NCBI RefSeq assembly: GCF_003493605.1
Contig: NZ_QQKA01000003.1
Coordinates: forward strand, 62,001-126,000
Length of the DNA: 64,000 nucleotides
Origin: Haemophilus haemolyticus
GTDB taxonomy: Bacteria; Pseudomonadota; Gammaproteobacteria; Enterobacterales; Pasteurellaceae
Direction: 5' to 3'
The position numbers were made by a program, and so were the translations under genes. Each line of letters starts with the position of its first letter. The first letter of the stretch is position 1. The notes below the pieces were generated by a model. It was not told where the DNA came from and searched no databases. It was given only the letters and a program-made list of their open reading frames with translations. Shown piece by piece: positions 42,321 through 54,523 of the stretch.

Positions 42321-43691
42321 ATGACTAAACATTATGATTACATCGCTATTGGCGGTGGCAGTGGCGGTATTGCTTCTCTAAATCGTGCTGCAAGCTATGG
42401 AAAAAAATGCGCAATCATTGAAGCAAAACATCTTGGTGGTACTTGTGTAAATGTAGGTTGCGTACCTAAAAAAGTAATGTTTTATGGTGCACATATTGCA
42501 GAAGCAATTAACAATTACGCGCCAGATTATGGTTTTGATGTTGAAGTGAAAAAATTTGATTTTTCAAAACTGATTGAAAGTCGCCAAGCCTATATTGGTC
42601 GTATTCATACATCTTATAACAATGTATTAGCGAAAAATAACATTGATGTAATTAACGGTTTCGGAAAATTTATCGATGCGCATACTATTGAAGTAACACT
42701 TGCTGATGGTACAAAAGAGCAAGTAACCGCAGATCATATTTTAATCGCAACAGGTGGCCGCCCATATCGTCCAAACATTAAAGGACAAGAATACGGCATT
42801 GATTCAGATGGTTTCTTTGCATTAACCGAATTACCAAAACGTGCTGTTGTTATTGGGGCTGGCTATATTGCTGTTGAACTTTCTGGCGTATTAAACAGCT
42901 TAGGCGTGGAAACACATTTATTAGTGCGTCGCCATGCGCCAATGCGTAATCAGGATCCATTAATCGTAGAAACATTAGTGGAAGTGCTTGCACAAGATGG
43001 AATTCAATTACATACCAATTCCACACCATCTGAAATTGTTAAAAATGCAGATGGATCTCTTACAGTTAAATGTGATGGTCAATCTGATGTTACTGTGGAC
43101 TGTGTTATTTGGGCGGCAGGTCGTGTTCCAGCGACAGATAAAATTGGCTTAGAAAATGCAGGTGTAGAAACAAATGAACACGGCTATGTCAAAGTCGATA
43201 AATATCAAAATACTAATGTGAAAGGCATTTATGCGGTAGGCGATATTATCGAAAACGGCATTGAATTAACACCAGTTGCAGTTGCTGCAGGTCGTCGCCT
43301 TTCTGAACGTTTATTCAATAATAAACCGACTGAACATTTAGATTACAATTTAGTTCCAACCGTTGTATTCAGCCATCCACCAATCGGCACTGTAGGTTTA
43401 ACTGAACCTCAAGCTATCGAACAATATGGAGCTGAAAATGTTAAGGTATATAAATCCTCTTTCACTGCAATGTACACTGCAGTCACTCAACATCGCCAAC
43501 CGTGCAAAATGAAATTAGTTTGTGTGGGCAAGGATGAAAAAGTTGTAGGTTTACACGGTATTGGTTTTGGTGTAGATGAAATGATTCAAGGATTTGCCGT
43601 CGCAATCAAAATGGGCGCAACAAAAGCCGATTTTGATAACACAGTGGCTATTCATCCAACGGGTTCAGAAGAATTCGTGACCATGCGTTAA
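42321..43691 (+). CDS. gor: Glutathione reductase
   Basis: NADPH-dependent flavoenzyme reducing oxidised glutathione. I start it at the ATG at 42321 ([19 protein letters not shown]), with AAGGA seven bases ahead, giving 456 residues. The redox disulfide is [18 protein letters not shown] binding is [10 protein letters not shown] with downstream arginines (VRRHAP), and the C-terminal active-site acid-base is [10 protein letters not shown]. influenzae imports glutathione, so this enzyme maintains a scavenged pool. Confidence 0.97.
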   Translation: MTKHYDYIAIGGGSGGIASLNRAASYGKKCAIIEAKHLGGTCVNVGCVPKKVMFYGAHIAEAINNYAPDYGFDVEVKKFDFSKLIESRQAYIGRIHTSYNNVLAKNNIDVINGFGKFIDAHTIEVTLADGTKEQVTADHILIATGGRPYRPNIKGQEYGIDSDGFFALTELPKRAVVIGAGYIAVELSGVLNSLGVETHLLVRRHAPMRNQDPLIVETLVEVLAQDGIQLHTNSTPSEIVKNADGSLTVKCDGQSDVTVDCVIWAAGRVPATDKIGLENAGVETNEHGYVKVDKYQNTNVKGIYAVGDIIENGIELTPVAVAAGRRLSERLFNNKPTEHLDYNLVPTVVFSHPPIGTVGLTEPQAIEQYGAENVKVYKSSFTAMYTAVTQHRQPCKMKLVCVGKDEKVVGLHGIGFGVDEMIQGFAVAIKMGATKADFDNTVAIHPTGSEEFVTMR

Positions 43692-43706
43692 TCTTTAAAG
43701 CAAAGA

Positions 43707-43737
43707 AAAAAGAGCGGTAAAATTACCGCTCTTCTTT
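43707..43737. terminator. Bidirectional terminator between gor and pnuC
   Basis: AAGAGCGGTAA (43710-43720) pairs with TTACCGCTCTT (43723-43733), with A- and T-rich flanks. It resembles a degenerate uptake-signal pair (GAGCGGT in place of GTGCGGT). Confidence 0.85.
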
Positions 43738-43761
43738 GTTTCTAAGTTTGCTTAAGTATGT

Positions 43762-44439
43762 TTAGATACGTTTAACCAATTTCGTCCAGTTATAATAACC
43801 GTACAACGAGTTAAGTAAGTAGGCTGAATACATTAAGTACATGGCTGGTGTTTCTGCCCATAAGAAAATAGAAAGGATATTTAAAGCAATCCATAACAAC
43901 CACTGTTCACGATAACGCAAAATCATTAAAATCTGTGCAGCAACCGTAATAATTGTTGTTAGACCATCTAAACCAGTTGAACTACCACCAGCCGCTTGTA
44001 ATGCTTGAACAAAAAGCAAAGTACCAACCGTAGTCACAACAATTAATGTCATCCATCCTTTAACAGTTAACGCTTTTGCAATCACACTTTCTCCACCATC
44101 ACTATTTTGCATATTGGCTTTCCACATAAAGTAACCAATAAATTGAGATGGCAAATATACATAGAGTACGGTATTCATTTCGCCTAAGAAATTTGATCCC
44201 CAAGCGACATAAAAATAAGTGTAAGCAAAAATTAATCCAAAGAAATAATTACTAATTTTACCTTTACTTACCAATACCACACACAAAATACCGGAAATAC
44301 CAGAAATCATTGCTAACCAGGAATCTGGTGCTTGTACATAAGCCCAAATCTGCGCAATGATGAAAAGCGCAAGCCAAACTACCTCAAAAGGTTTCCAACC
44401 AGAAACAAATTCTTGTTTTAAACGTTCTGTCAAAGTCAT
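43762..44439 (-). CDS. pnuC: Nicotinamide riboside transporter PnuC
   Basis: PnuC carries nicotinamide riboside across the inner membrane. Haemophilus cannot make NAD de novo and depends on this route (V factor). The 225-residue protein is almost entirely membrane helices (seven expected) and has the family motifs WLAMISGISGILCVVLVSKGK and NSLYGYYNW. No riboswitch is evident in the 165-base upstream gap. Confidence 0.95.
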   Translation of the reverse strand: MTLTERLKQEFVSGWKPFEVVWLALFIIAQIWAYVQAPDSWLAMISGISGILCVVLVSKGKISNYFFGLIFAYTYFYVAWGSNFLGEMNTVLYVYLPSQFIGYFMWKANMQNSDGGESVIAKALTVKGWMTLIVVTTVGTLLFVQALQAAGGSSTGLDGLTTIITVAAQILMILRYREQWLLWIALNILSIFLWAETPAMYLMYSAYLLNSLYGYYNWTKLVKRI

Positions 44440-44606
44440 TATTTACTCCTGTTGACTTAAAAATTTAAATGCGATCATTCTTGCATTGTGCGTTGATAAT
44501 GTAAAGATTCAGAAGCATTTAATTCTCAACTTGTGAAATTCATCACGTTTCAATTAAATCCTAAATAATCCATTATTCATAAAACTCTCTAAAAATTTAC
44601 CGCACT

Positions 44607-45380
44607 TTAAATACAATAATCTGGATCAAGTGGCATTTTTGCTTGTAGCAAGAACTGTTTAGTCCGCTCGTGTTGTGGGCAAGAAAAGAATTTCTCTGCT
44701 GTATTTTGTTCTACAATATGCCCGTCTGCCATCAAAATTACACGATCTGCAACATCTTTCGCAAACTGCATTTCGTGAGTAACAATAATCATTGTCCAGC
44801 CCTCTTGAGCGAGCATTTTTAGTGTTTGTAACACTTCGCCCACTAATTCAGGATCTAATGCCGATGTAGGTTCATCTAATAAAATAATATCAGGTTTTAC
44901 CGCAATGGCTCGAGAAATCCCCACTCGCTGTTGCTGACCGCCAGAAAGTTGAGATGGAAATAAATCCGCTTTATTTTTAAGCCCTACTTTTTCTAGCAAA
45001 CTAAGTGCTTTTTCACGAGCTTGAGCTTTATCTTGTTTTTGCACAACAACTATTCCCTCCATAACATTTTCAAGGGCAGAACGATGAGGGAATAAATTGT
45101 ATTGCTGAAAGACCATTGACGAACGTCGGCGTAACTTCAATTCATCTGATTTACTAATTTTCTGGCTAAAATCAATTTTTAGACTGCCATCAGTAAATTC
45201 CAAAATTCCTTGCTCCGGTCTCTCAAGCAAGTTTAAACAACGTAAAAAGGTGGTTTTTCCAGAACCTGAAGGCCCTAAAATTGCGACTACTTCGCCTTTA
45301 TTAATTTCAAAATCAATGCCTTTTAACACATGATTGCCATTAAAGTTTTTCTGAATATTACTTACTTTTAACATAGACAA
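44607..45380 (-). CDS. Polar amino-acid ABC importer, ATPase
   Basis: A 257-residue ATPase with Walker A GPSGSGKTT, signature LSGGQQQRV, Walker B IILLDEPTSALDPE and the H-loop THEM. It belongs to the GlnQ/HisP/TcyN group for polar amino acids. It is last in a three-gene operon (binding protein, permease, ATPase). The permease resembles cystine permease TcyL/YecS, so cystine or another polar amino acid is the likely substrate; this is not proven by sequence. Confidence 0.9.
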   Translation of the reverse strand: MSMLKVSNIQKNFNGNHVLKGIDFEINKGEVVAILGPSGSGKTTFLRCLNLLERPEQGILEFTDGSLKIDFSQKISKSDELKLRRRSSMVFQQYNLFPHRSALENVMEGIVVVQKQDKAQAREKALSLLEKVGLKNKADLFPSQLSGGQQQRVGISRAIAVKPDIILLDEPTSALDPELVGEVLQTLKMLAQEGWTMIIVTHEMQFAKDVADRVILMADGHIVEQNTAEKFFSCPQHERTKQFLLQAKMPLDPDYCI

Positions 45381-45383
45381 TCC

Positions 45384-46100
45384 TTACAAGTGACGAGAAA
45401 GGCGTTTTTCTAAACGCATTTGACCAATAGACAATACAAAACAGAAAACCCAATAAATCAGTGCTGCTTCACTATAAATCAAAATAAATTCATAATTTTC
45501 CGCCGTGATATTTTGTGCGACACGAAATAACTCTGCGATCCATACTAAAGAAGCCAAAGAGGTATCCTTTACTGTGCTAATAAAAGTGTTAGAAAGCGAT
45601 GGCACGGAAATACGCAATGCCTGTGGCATAATCGTGCGAATAAATGCCTGTTGATAATTCATTCCTATAGCATAAGAAGCCTCCCACTGCCCTTTTGGAA
45701 TCGCAATAATTGATGCACGCACCGTTTCTGCAGCATAAGCACCGATATTGACCGAGAAAGCAATAATGGCAGTTGGGAACGGCTCAAGTTTAATGCCAAC
45801 TTCTGGCAATCCATAGAAAATAATAAAAATCTGCACAAGCATTGGCGTACCACGAATAATAGAAATATAAGCACGACAAATACTTTGCAAAATTTTAGTT
45901 AAAAAATTTGGATTGGGTAGTGTACAAATTACGGCAACCATTACCGCAATAAATAAGCCACAAAAAAAGGAAATAACGGCTAAGGGAATCGTATATAAAA
46001 TTGCGCCTTCTAACATAGGCCAAAACGAGCTAATTACATAATCAGCTCGTTCTGCGCTCATAAATGGAAGACTTGCTAACAAATTATTGAGTAATGTCAT
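45384..46100 (-). CDS. Polar amino-acid ABC importer, permease
   Basis: A 238-residue HisM/GlnP-type permease with five predicted helices and the EAA loop ([25 protein letters not shown]). I start it at the ATG at 46100; GTG and TTG codons lie just upstream in frame. It overlaps the binding-protein gene by 17 bases, so translation is coupled. The N-terminal region around [17 protein letters not shown] is typical of cystine/glutamine permeases. Confidence 0.9.
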   Translation of the reverse strand: MTLLNNLLASLPFMSAERADYVISSFWPMLEGAILYTIPLAVISFFCGLFIAVMVAVICTLPNPNFLTKILQSICRAYISIIRGTPMLVQIFIIFYGLPEVGIKLEPFPTAIIAFSVNIGAYAAETVRASIIAIPKGQWEASYAIGMNYQQAFIRTIMPQALRISVPSLSNTFISTVKDTSLASLVWIAELFRVAQNITAENYEFILIYSEAALIYWVFCFVLSIGQMRLEKRLSRHL

Positions 46101-46857
46101 CACCAAACCATTTAATTGAAAGTTGTTTTAATGTACCGTCTTGGCGTAATTCTTCTAATGCTTTATTCACTTTTGCAATAAGTGTTTCCTCGCCTTTCAA
46201 AAATGCGAAACCTGTCGGAATTTTCTTATCGCTCTCAACGGCAATTTTTAAACCCGCATTTGGTTGTTTTTTGAAATAATCAAGCACAGCTAATTTATCA
46301 TTCACAGTTGCATCAACACGTTCTTGTTTGACTGCTTCAAGATTTTGTGCAAGGCTATCTACTGTCACAATAATCGCACCGTTATCACGAGCGTCTTTGC
46401 TCCAGTTACTCGTTGCTGATTGTGCTGATTTTTTACCTTTTAAATCAGAGAAAGTCTTAATGCTATTGTTATTTTCTTTCGTCACAATAACGCCAGCAGA
46501 ATAATTATAAGGCGCAGAATAATCATATTTTTTCAAACGTTCTGGACTTGGATTCGTTTGGTTTGCAATAACATCAAATCGTTTTGCATTCAAACCTGCA
46601 TACATTCCATCCCAAGCGGTTTCTTTAAACTCAACTTTCAAGCCTAGTTTTTCTGCCACTTTCTCAATGATTTCCACATCAAAACCTGTCAATTTGCCGT
46701 CTTTACTATGGAAAGTAAATGGTGCATAAGTCCCTTCAGTCCCTACTAATAAAGTTTTCGTTTTTTCAACACGATCGGCAATTTCGCCTGCGTGAGAAAA
46801 CGTTGAGAAAGCAATAGCTCCAGTTAAAAGTGCGGTAGTAAAAAGTAATTTTTTCAT
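46084..46857 (-). CDS. Polar amino-acid ABC importer, substrate-binding protein
   Basis: A 257-residue periplasmic protein with signal peptide [23 protein letters not shown], cleaved before GEIADR. The family 3 solute-binding signature is [15 protein letters not shown], and the ligand arginine and Asp regions are [11 protein letters not shown] and [10 protein letters not shown]. Its similarity is to the FliY/TcyJ cystine-binding group. It opens the operon; an uptake signal lies within the signal-peptide coding region. Confidence 0.9.
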   Translation of the reverse strand: MKKLLFTTALLTGAIAFSTFSHAGEIADRVEKTKTLLVGTEGTYAPFTFHSKDGKLTGFDVEIIEKVAEKLGLKVEFKETAWDGMYAGLNAKRFDVIANQTNPSPERLKKYDYSAPYNYSAGVIVTKENNNSIKTFSDLKGKKSAQSATSNWSKDARDNGAIIVTVDSLAQNLEAVKQERVDATVNDKLAVLDYFKKQPNAGLKIAVESDKKIPTGFAFLKGEETLIAKVNKALEELRQDGTLKQLSIKWFGDDITQ

Positions 46858-47041
46858 TTTTTATTCCTTATGTTGTGTTTTGGATTGATGCGATTATAAA
46901 AACCAAATTTATGAAAAAACAATACTATTTATTTATAGTTTATAAACTTTTGTTCTAAAAACTAGAAAAGAATTAACCGCACTTTTTGAAAATTATTTTG
47001 CATCTATACAACGTAATGACTTATATTTTCACAATTAACGC

Positions 47042-47072
47042 AAAAATGCCTTTATAAAGAAAGGCATTTATA
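47042..47072 (-). terminator. murA terminator
   Basis: AAATGCCTTT (47044-47053) pairs with AAAGGCATTT (47060-47069); the minus-strand side ends in T. It closes the mla-ibaG-murA transcript. Confidence 0.8.
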
Positions 47073-47128
47073 GAAATTTGACGAATTACTATGGCTGTAA
47101 ATAGAAAGAATATAACGAGTAACTATAT

Positions 47129-48663
<1,535 letters not shown>

Positions 48664-48678
48664 CAGATTTCCGTTTAA

Positions 48679-49002
48679 TTAAGATCTGTAAAATTTGCCA
48701 ATCCAATCAGATAAACCGACAAGATCTGCGAGAGTTAATAATTGTTTTGGTGGATAAACTAATCGCACTGTTTTGTTAAGCTTTTGGCACTCTCGTAAAA
48801 AATCACAAAGAGCTGCAAAACCAGCTGAATCAATATGTTGAATACCAGATAAATCCCATTCAACAACCGTTTTATCAAGCACATTAGCTGATAAAAAAAC
48901 GTCACGTTGCTGCCAAATAGGCAACAACGTGTTACGAGATAGCTTCCCAGACAAAAGGAGTGCTATCTTATCATCATTTTTCTTTAAATCCCAATTTAAC
49001 AT
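48679..49002 (-). CDS. mlaB: MlaB, STAS-domain subunit of the phospholipid transporter
   Basis: A 107-residue STAS protein that binds MlaF and stabilises the MlaFEDB complex. The conserved STAS segment is VEWDLSGIQHIDSAGFAALCDFL, with the usual Ser/Asp environment. It follows mlaC by 10 bases. Confidence 0.92.
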   Translation of the reverse strand: MLNWDLKKNDDKIALLLSGKLSRNTLLPIWQQRDVFLSANVLDKTVVEWDLSGIQHIDSAGFAALCDFLRECQKLNKTVRLVYPPKQLLTLADLVGLSDWIGKFYRS

Positions 49003-49012
49003 GGCAACAAGA

Positions 49013-49660
49013 TTATTTGCTTAATGTTACAGGTTGGGCTGCTGATTTTTGTACTTGTGCAGTTAATGCATCAATGCCATGCTGACGTAAGATACCACTC
49101 CATTCTTGTTGTTTTGTCACAACCATGCTCACACCTTCAGCAACCATGTCATAAGCTTGCCATTCGCCAGTTTTACTATTTTTACGCCATTTAAAATCTA
49201 ATTTAATTGGCGCAGCTCCGTTAACTTGAATGATATTCACACGAATATTTACTAAGTTTTTATCGCCTAATGCTTTTTCTGGCTCAATTTGGATTTGTTG
49301 ATTTGAATATGCCGTTAATACTTGTGCATAAGCTTGTTCAATAAAGTCACCAAAAGCTTTAAAGAATTTTTCACGTTGTTCAGGTGTAGTAGATTTGAAA
49401 TGAGAACCTAGCACCAAAGAACCTGCATAATTGACTTGAACATAAGGCAGTAAATCATTACGAACGATAGTACGTAGATAATTTGGATTTTTTTTAATCT
49501 GGCTTTGATTTGCCTGAATATCAGAAAACAATTTGTCTGACGCTTGTTGCATTAATACATAAGGGCTTGTTTCAGCCATAGCTGTACCAGCAGTAAAAGG
49601 TGCGGTAAATACTAAGGTTAAAATTGCAAACCATTTTTTTACTTGGAAAAATTTCATCAT
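49013..49660 (-). CDS. mlaC: MlaC, periplasmic phospholipid carrier
   Basis: Soluble carrier between the MlaA complex in the outer membrane and MlaFEDB in the inner membrane. The 215-residue protein has a signal peptide (ILTLVFTAPFTAGTAMA, cleaved before ETSP) and the Tgt2/MlaC domain, with LGSHFKSTTPEQREKFFKAF. Two adjacent ATGs could serve as start. Confidence 0.94.
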   Translation of the reverse strand: MMKFFQVKKWFAILTLVFTAPFTAGTAMAETSPYVLMQQASDKLFSDIQANQSQIKKNPNYLRTIVRNDLLPYVQVNYAGSLVLGSHFKSTTPEQREKFFKAFGDFIEQAYAQVLTAYSNQQIQIEPEKALGDKNLVNIRVNIIQVNGAAPIKLDFKWRKNSKTGEWQAYDMVAEGVSMVVTKQQEWSGILRQHGIDALTAQVQKSAAQPVTLSK

Positions 49661-49685
49661 AAATCTCCTAAATAAATGTTAGTTG

Positions 49686-50192
49686 TTATTGTACTGTAGG
49701 CTCAGTCTTTTCACTGTTACCATCAGATTTTTTATCGCCGTAAAGGAATTGGCCGATTAAATCCTCCAACACCATAGCAGATTTTGTATCTTGAATTTGG
49801 CTACCCTCTTTAAGCATGGCCGATTCGCCATCATCAAATCCCATTGTCAATGCAATATATTGCTCACCCAATAAGCCCGATGTCTTAATTGATAAAGAAC
49901 TATTTTCTGGGATTTCATTATATTCTTGATTAATCGCGATACTTACTTTTGGTAAATAGCTTTTTTCATCAAGTGTAATACCGCTCACACGCCCAATAAC
50001 CACTCCACCAACTTTTAATGGTGCGCGTACTTTAAGTCCACCAATATTATCAAAAGTTGCCGTCACAGTATAAGATTTCGCCTCACCAAAACCTTGTACG
50101 TTGGCTACGCGTAAACCTAAAAAAACTAAGGCACCAATACCAAGTAATAAAAATAACCCGACCCAAAATTCATATTTAATTGTTTGTCTCAT
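49686..50192 (-). CDS. mlaD: MlaD, MCE-domain protein
   Basis: Inner-membrane-anchored MCE protein forming the hexameric lipid channel on the periplasmic face. The 168-residue protein has one N-terminal helix (YEFWVGLFLLLGIGALVFLGL) and one MCE domain (VTATFDNIGGLKVRAPLKVGGVVIGRV). The ISGLLGEQYIAL part closes the domain. Nine bases after mlaE. Confidence 0.95.
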   Translation of the reverse strand: MRQTIKYEFWVGLFLLLGIGALVFLGLRVANVQGFGEAKSYTVTATFDNIGGLKVRAPLKVGGVVIGRVSGITLDEKSYLPKVSIAINQEYNEIPENSSLSIKTSGLLGEQYIALTMGFDDGESAMLKEGSQIQDTKSAMVLEDLIGQFLYGDKKSDGNSEKTEPTVQ

Positions 50193-50201
50193 AAAAAATC
50201 C

Positions 50202-50987
50202 TTAACCTGCTCCAAACATAATAGCAGTCAAAATAAAATCTAATCCTAGAACAACAAGAGAGGCATGCACAACTGTTCGTGTTGTAGCTTGGCTGATACC
50301 TTCTGATGTTGGCATACAATCATAACCATTGAACAGCGCAATCCAAGTTACGGCTACAGCAAAGAAAACTGCTTTAATAAAGCCATTTAAAATATCATAG
50401 CTCCAACTCACGGAATTTTGCATAACAGACCAAAAGCTGCCTGAATCAACGCCTTTCCAATCCACACCTACTAAGGAACCGCCCCAAATACCAATTGCGA
50501 TAAACAAGATTGACAAAATTGGCATGGAAATAACTCCTGCCCAAAAACGTGGTGCAATCACGCGACGTAAAGGATCAATAGCCATCATTTCAAGACTAGA
50601 AAGTTGTTCAGTGGCTTTCATTAAGCCTATTTCAGCGGTCAATGCAGAACCTGCCCGACCAGCAAATAAAAGTGCGGTAACAACAGGGCCTAATTCTCGT
50701 AAAAGAGAAAGTGCTACAAGCTGCCCTAAGCTTGTTTCAGCAGAAAAATCGACTAATACCACATAACCTTGTAGCCCTAATACCATTCCAATAAATAAAC
50801 CGGACAACAAAATAATGAGTAACGATTGGACACCTAAAACATGGATTTGCTTCACAAGCAAAGGAAAATGCTTACGAATTTGTGGCTTGCCGATCAATGC
50901 GCCAAATAACATAAAACCTGCTCGCCCTAATGCACGGAAAAAGTCGATCACCTGTTTTCCTAAAGCAGAAATAAAATTGACGATCAT
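50202..50987 (-). CDS. mlaE: MlaE, permease subunit
   Basis: Permease of the Mla phospholipid ABC transporter, 261 residues with five to six helices, including [39 protein letters not shown]. It overlaps mlaF by four bases (ATGA). Confidence 0.95.
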   Translation of the reverse strand: MIVNFISALGKQVIDFFRALGRAGFMLFGALIGKPQIRKHFPLLVKQIHVLGVQSLLIILLSGLFIGMVLGLQGYVVLVDFSAETSLGQLVALSLLRELGPVVTALLFAGRAGSALTAEIGLMKATEQLSSLEMMAIDPLRRVIAPRFWAGVISMPILSILFIAIGIWGGSLVGVDWKGVDSGSFWSVMQNSVSWSYDILNGFIKAVFFAVAVTWIALFNGYDCMPTSEGISQATTRTVVHASLVVLGLDFILTAIMFGAG

Positions 50988-51778
50988 TCAAACAATTCCT
51001 TCACATAATCTTGCGCTGGGTACTTAAAGCGCACAGGTCCATCAGATTCACCTTTTAAGAATTGCACCACGCGCGGATCTTTGCTTTGTAAAAGCTGCTC
51101 AGATGTTCCTTCTGCGATGACTTTTTGGTCTGCAATAATATAGGCATAATTTGCAATACTCAATACTTCCTCCACATCGTGCGACACCACGATAGAAGTC
51201 AAATTTAACGCTTCATTTAATCGTTTAATCAGGCTCAAAATTACGCCCATACTGATTGGATCTTGTCCAGTAAATGGCTCATCAAACATAATTAAATCAG
51301 GGTCAAGTGCAATAGCTCGCGCTAATGCAGCTCGACGAGCCATACCACCAGAAAGTTCTGAAGGCATCAATGCGGCGGCACCTCGCAACCCAACCGCCTC
51401 CAATTTCATCAACACAATTTGACGAATTAAACTTTCAGGCAAATGCGTATGTTCACGAATTGGAAAGGCGACATTATCAAAAGTAGAAATATCCGTAAAA
51501 AGCGCACCTGATTGGAATAACATCCCCATCCGCTTGCGTACTTCGTACAGTTCACGATTAGATAGACGACAAATATCTTGTCCATCAAACAAAATTTCAC
51601 CTTGTTCTGGTATTAGCTGCCCACCTATTAATTTAAGTAAGGTAGTTTTACCAATCCCCGACGGCCCCATTATCGCAGTGATTTTTCCTTTTTTTACTTG
51701 CAAATTCAGGTTATCGTAAATCACGCGATCACCGCGTTTAAAGGTGAGATTCTTAACTTCAATTAGATTTTGATTCAT
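50984..51778 (-). CDS. mlaF: MlaF, ATPase subunit
   Basis: ATPase of the Mla system, which maintains outer-membrane lipid asymmetry. The 264-residue protein has Walker [12 protein letters not shown], signature [16 protein letters not shown], Walker [14 protein letters not shown] and a C-terminal extension ([14 protein letters not shown]) that couples it to the partner subunit. First of mlaFEDCB; lnt lies 39 bases upstream on the same strand. Confidence 0.95.
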   Translation of the reverse strand: MNQNLIEVKNLTFKRGDRVIYDNLNLQVKKGKITAIMGPSGIGKTTLLKLIGGQLIPEQGEILFDGQDICRLSNRELYEVRKRMGMLFQSGALFTDISTFDNVAFPIREHTHLPESLIRQIVLMKLEAVGLRGAAALMPSELSGGMARRAALARAIALDPDLIMFDEPFTGQDPISMGVILSLIKRLNEALNLTSIVVSHDVEEVLSIANYAYIIADQKVIAEGTSEQLLQSKDPRVVQFLKGESDGPVRFKYPAQDYVKELFE

Positions 51779-51817
51779 TAAAATCTCGTTTATAAATAAA
51801 AAGTGCGGTCGTTTTGA

Positions 51818-53356
51818 CTAGCGTTTTTGTGAAAGGTTCATCTTACGACGAACAAACACCATCGCTCCGTGTAATACTAAAAACAGCAATGACAAAGCAT
51901 ATAAAGGCATATTTCCTAACACAGAATAAGGGGTTTTGCCTTCTGTAGGTGCAATCTTATAAGTCAAGGTTGTTTCAATAAATTGTGGGGCTTGTGCTAA
52001 CACCTTACCTTGCGCATCAACAAAAACTGAAATCCCCGTATTCGTTGCACGAATAAGCGGTTTGCCTAATTCTAAAGCACGCATTCTTGCCATCTGTAAA
52101 TGTTGCCAAGGCCCAATAGAATCGCCAAACCACGCATCATTAGATAACGTGAGCAAATAATCCGTATCTTGTTTCAAATTTTGTCGCACTTGCTCGCCGA
52201 AAATAATTTCATAACAAATTGCTGGCGAAAAAGCACGTTTTTTGGCGATTAAAGAGGGTTGAACTGCCTCTCCACTTTGAAATGCTGACATTGGTAAATT
52301 AAACACTGAATTAAGTGGTCGCAAAATACTTTCTAGCGGAACATATTCCCCGAAAGGCACAAGATGATGTTTATTATAACGATTTTGCGTATTTGGTTGA
52401 TAAGGAAAATCTGGGTTTCCTGCAGTCATAATTGAATTTAATAACTTACCAGATTTCGTATCTTGGAATACCGTGCCAATCATAATCTCCGTTTTCGTTT
52501 CTTTAGCCGCACGCTCTAATCCCTCAAAAAATGGCGTAATCGCATTTTCAAGCGTTGGCAATGCTGATTCAGGCAAAATAATTAAATCGGTTTTACCAAG
52601 ATTTTCTGCGATTAATTTTTGATAAATCGCCAAAGTAGAATAGAAATAATTAGGATCCCATTTAAGATTTTGTTCAATATTTCCTTGAGCAAGTGTGACT
52701 GAAATTGCCTTATCTTCAACAGGTTTTACAAAGTGAATTCGGGATGAATAAGCACTTAATCCCCCCACGATAATCAATAACAAAGCATTCGCTAAAACTA
52801 ATTTAAGGTTTTTCGTTTTAAACAAAGAAGAAACGAGATTAAAAATGACCGCACTTGCCCAAACAGTAAAGAACGTTAATCCTGTTACGCCAAAAATCGG
52901 GGCAATGCCATAAAATGGGCTGTTAATTTGTGTATAACCAAATTGAAGCCAAGGAAAACCGGTAAAAATCCAACCTCGTAAAAATTCTGTCAATGTCCAA
53001 ATCACGGCAAAAATTACCGCACTTTGAACTTGGAAACGCTGAACCAAATAGGTAAAGAGTATCGGGTATAGCGCAAGATAAGCCGCAAGTAAACCGACAA
53101 GGAAATAACTCACACCTAAAGACGCGCCACCAAATTGGTGAATACTGACGTTAAGCCAACTTACCCCAAAGCAGAAAAATCCCATCGACCACAAAAACGT
53201 CGCTAAAAGTGCGGTGGATTTTTTAGGATTTTTAGCGACATAAAGTAAACCGAGTAAAGAAACATAGGCTAAAGGCCAATAATCAAATGGCGAAAAAGCA
53301 AAAACACCGACTAAACCAGATATAATCGCAATAAGATAAGTAAAATATTTATTCAT
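51818..53356 (-). CDS. lnt: Apolipoprotein N-acyltransferase
   Basis: Lnt adds the third acyl chain to lipoproteins in the inner membrane, needed for Lol-dependent export. I start it at the ATG at 53356 (MNKYFTYLIAIISG); a GTG seven codons further upstream is possible. It has an N-terminal membrane region of about six helices, then a nitrilase domain with catalytic Glu in LPESALP, Lys in FQDTKS- to NKHHLVPFGEYVP region and Cys in FSPAICYEI. A final helix follows. It lies after corC, as in E. coli. Confidence 0.94.
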   Translation of the reverse strand: MNKYFTYLIAIISGLVGVFAFSPFDYWPLAYVSLLGLLYVAKNPKKSTALLATFLWSMGFFCFGVSWLNVSIHQFGGASLGVSYFLVGLLAAYLALYPILFTYLVQRFQVQSAVIFAVIWTLTEFLRGWIFTGFPWLQFGYTQINSPFYGIAPIFGVTGLTFFTVWASAVIFNLVSSLFKTKNLKLVLANALLLIIVGGLSAYSSRIHFVKPVEDKAISVTLAQGNIEQNLKWDPNYFYSTLAIYQKLIAENLGKTDLIILPESALPTLENAITPFFEGLERAAKETKTEIMIGTVFQDTKSGKLLNSIMTAGNPDFPYQPNTQNRYNKHHLVPFGEYVPLESILRPLNSVFNLPMSAFQSGEAVQPSLIAKKRAFSPAICYEIIFGEQVRQNLKQDTDYLLTLSNDAWFGDSIGPWQHLQMARMRALELGKPLIRATNTGISVFVDAQGKVLAQAPQFIETTLTYKIAPTEGKTPYSVLGNMPLYALSLLFLVLHGAMVFVRRKMNLSQKR

Positions 53357-53430
53357 AAATTCAATTATATTTTGCACGCCCTCACGAGCGTCTTTTGTGT
53401 TGAAATTTGAAATTCCATTTCAAGTAAATA

Positions 53431-53457
53431 AAAAGCACGCGTTGGAAAACGCGCGCC
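53431..53457 (-). terminator. Terminator-like hairpin between corC and lnt
   Basis: GCACGCGTT at 53435-53443 faces the complementary AACGCGCGC, with TTTTTA on the minus-strand 3' side. It probably reduces read-through from corC into lnt. Confidence 0.65.
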
Positions 53458-53478
53458 ATCATTGGGGATGATAAAATG

Positions 53479-54378
53479 CTATTCGGCTTTTTCTTCCACA
53501 TCATCCATTTCAGCCAAATGTTCATCTGGCACTGTCACGCGAAGTTGAATTAATCGACGACTATCTGCAGAAGTCACTTTAAATTGAAGATTTTTCAAAA
53601 TAATTTCTTCCCCACGTTTTGGTAAATAACCAAAAGTCTGCATAATCAGACCGCCAATGGTATCCACTTCTTCATCATCAAAATCCGTATTAAATTGCCC
53701 ATTGAAATCATCAATATCGGTGAGTGCACGCACAGCATAAGTATGACGAGAAAGCTGACGAATATCCGCAATCTCTTCTTCATCAAATTCATCTTCAATA
53801 TCGCCAACAATTTGTTCCAAAATATCTTCAATGGTAACAAGCCCTGACACTGCACCAAATTCATCCACCACAATGGCCATATGGAAACGCTCAGAGCGAA
53901 AATCTTTTAACATACGATCCACTCTTTTGCTTTCTGGCACAATCACGACGGGGCGCAATAATGAAGATAAATCAAACGCTTCGGCATCTTCACGTAAAAA
54001 TTTTAATAAATCTTTTGCGTGCAAAATGCCCACGATATTATCGCGGTCATCGGCATCGGCAATCACAGGAAAACGAGAATGTGCGGATTCAATAATTGTG
54101 TTTAAACAAGTATTTAAATCTTGTTGATCTTCAATAAAAATAATTTGTGAACGAGGAATCATAATATCACGAACACGAAGTTCCGCAATTTCCATCACGC
54201 CTTCAATCATTTCACGCGTATTTTGATCAATTAAATCGTTTTGTTCTGAATCGCGAATCACTTCCACAAGTTCTTCACGATTTTTTAGTTCGCCTTGAAA
54301 AAAGCGACCGAATAAAGATTGGAAAAAAGGCTTTTTCGTATTTTCAGGTTGGTTTGAATTTTGCTGTTCGTCGTTCAT
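53479..54378 (-). CDS. corC: CorC/YbeX-type CBS-pair protein
   Basis: A 299-residue cytoplasmic protein with two CBS domains (about 75-190) and a C-terminal transporter-associated CorC_HlyC domain (about 205-285). The Arg/Asp-rich N-terminus begins [16 protein letters not shown]; the start at 54378 is preferred to one 21 codons further up. Named for magnesium and cobalt efflux phenotypes; the true role, also tied to ribosome maturation through its neighbour ybeY in E. coli, is uncertain. Confidence 0.88.
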   Translation of the reverse strand: MNDEQQNSNQPENTKKPFFQSLFGRFFQGELKNREELVEVIRDSEQNDLIDQNTREMIEGVMEIAELRVRDIMIPRSQIIFIEDQQDLNTCLNTIIESAHSRFPVIADADDRDNIVGILHAKDLLKFLREDAEAFDLSSLLRPVVIVPESKRVDRMLKDFRSERFHMAIVVDEFGAVSGLVTIEDILEQIVGDIEDEFDEEEIADIRQLSRHTYAVRALTDIDDFNGQFNTDFDDEEVDTIGGLIMQTFGYLPKRGEEIILKNLQFKVTSADSRRLIQLRVTVPDEHLAEMDDVEEKAE

Positions 54379-54523
54379 ATTGGTTTGTAGTTGATGTCTT
54401 ATTGACGGCGAAAAAGTATCATATTTTGGAAAAAATCGCAAAAAGCGAAAAGGCGAAAATCAATAAAAATAACCGTACATTAGGTTTGAACCTAAAGTGC
54501 GGTTAATTTCATTAAGATTTTAG

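Noticed and set aside
44440-44606. Riboswitch upstream of pnuC
   Set aside because: No aptamer-like fold was found in the short upstream region; transporter-linked riboswitches of other bacteria do not match by eye.
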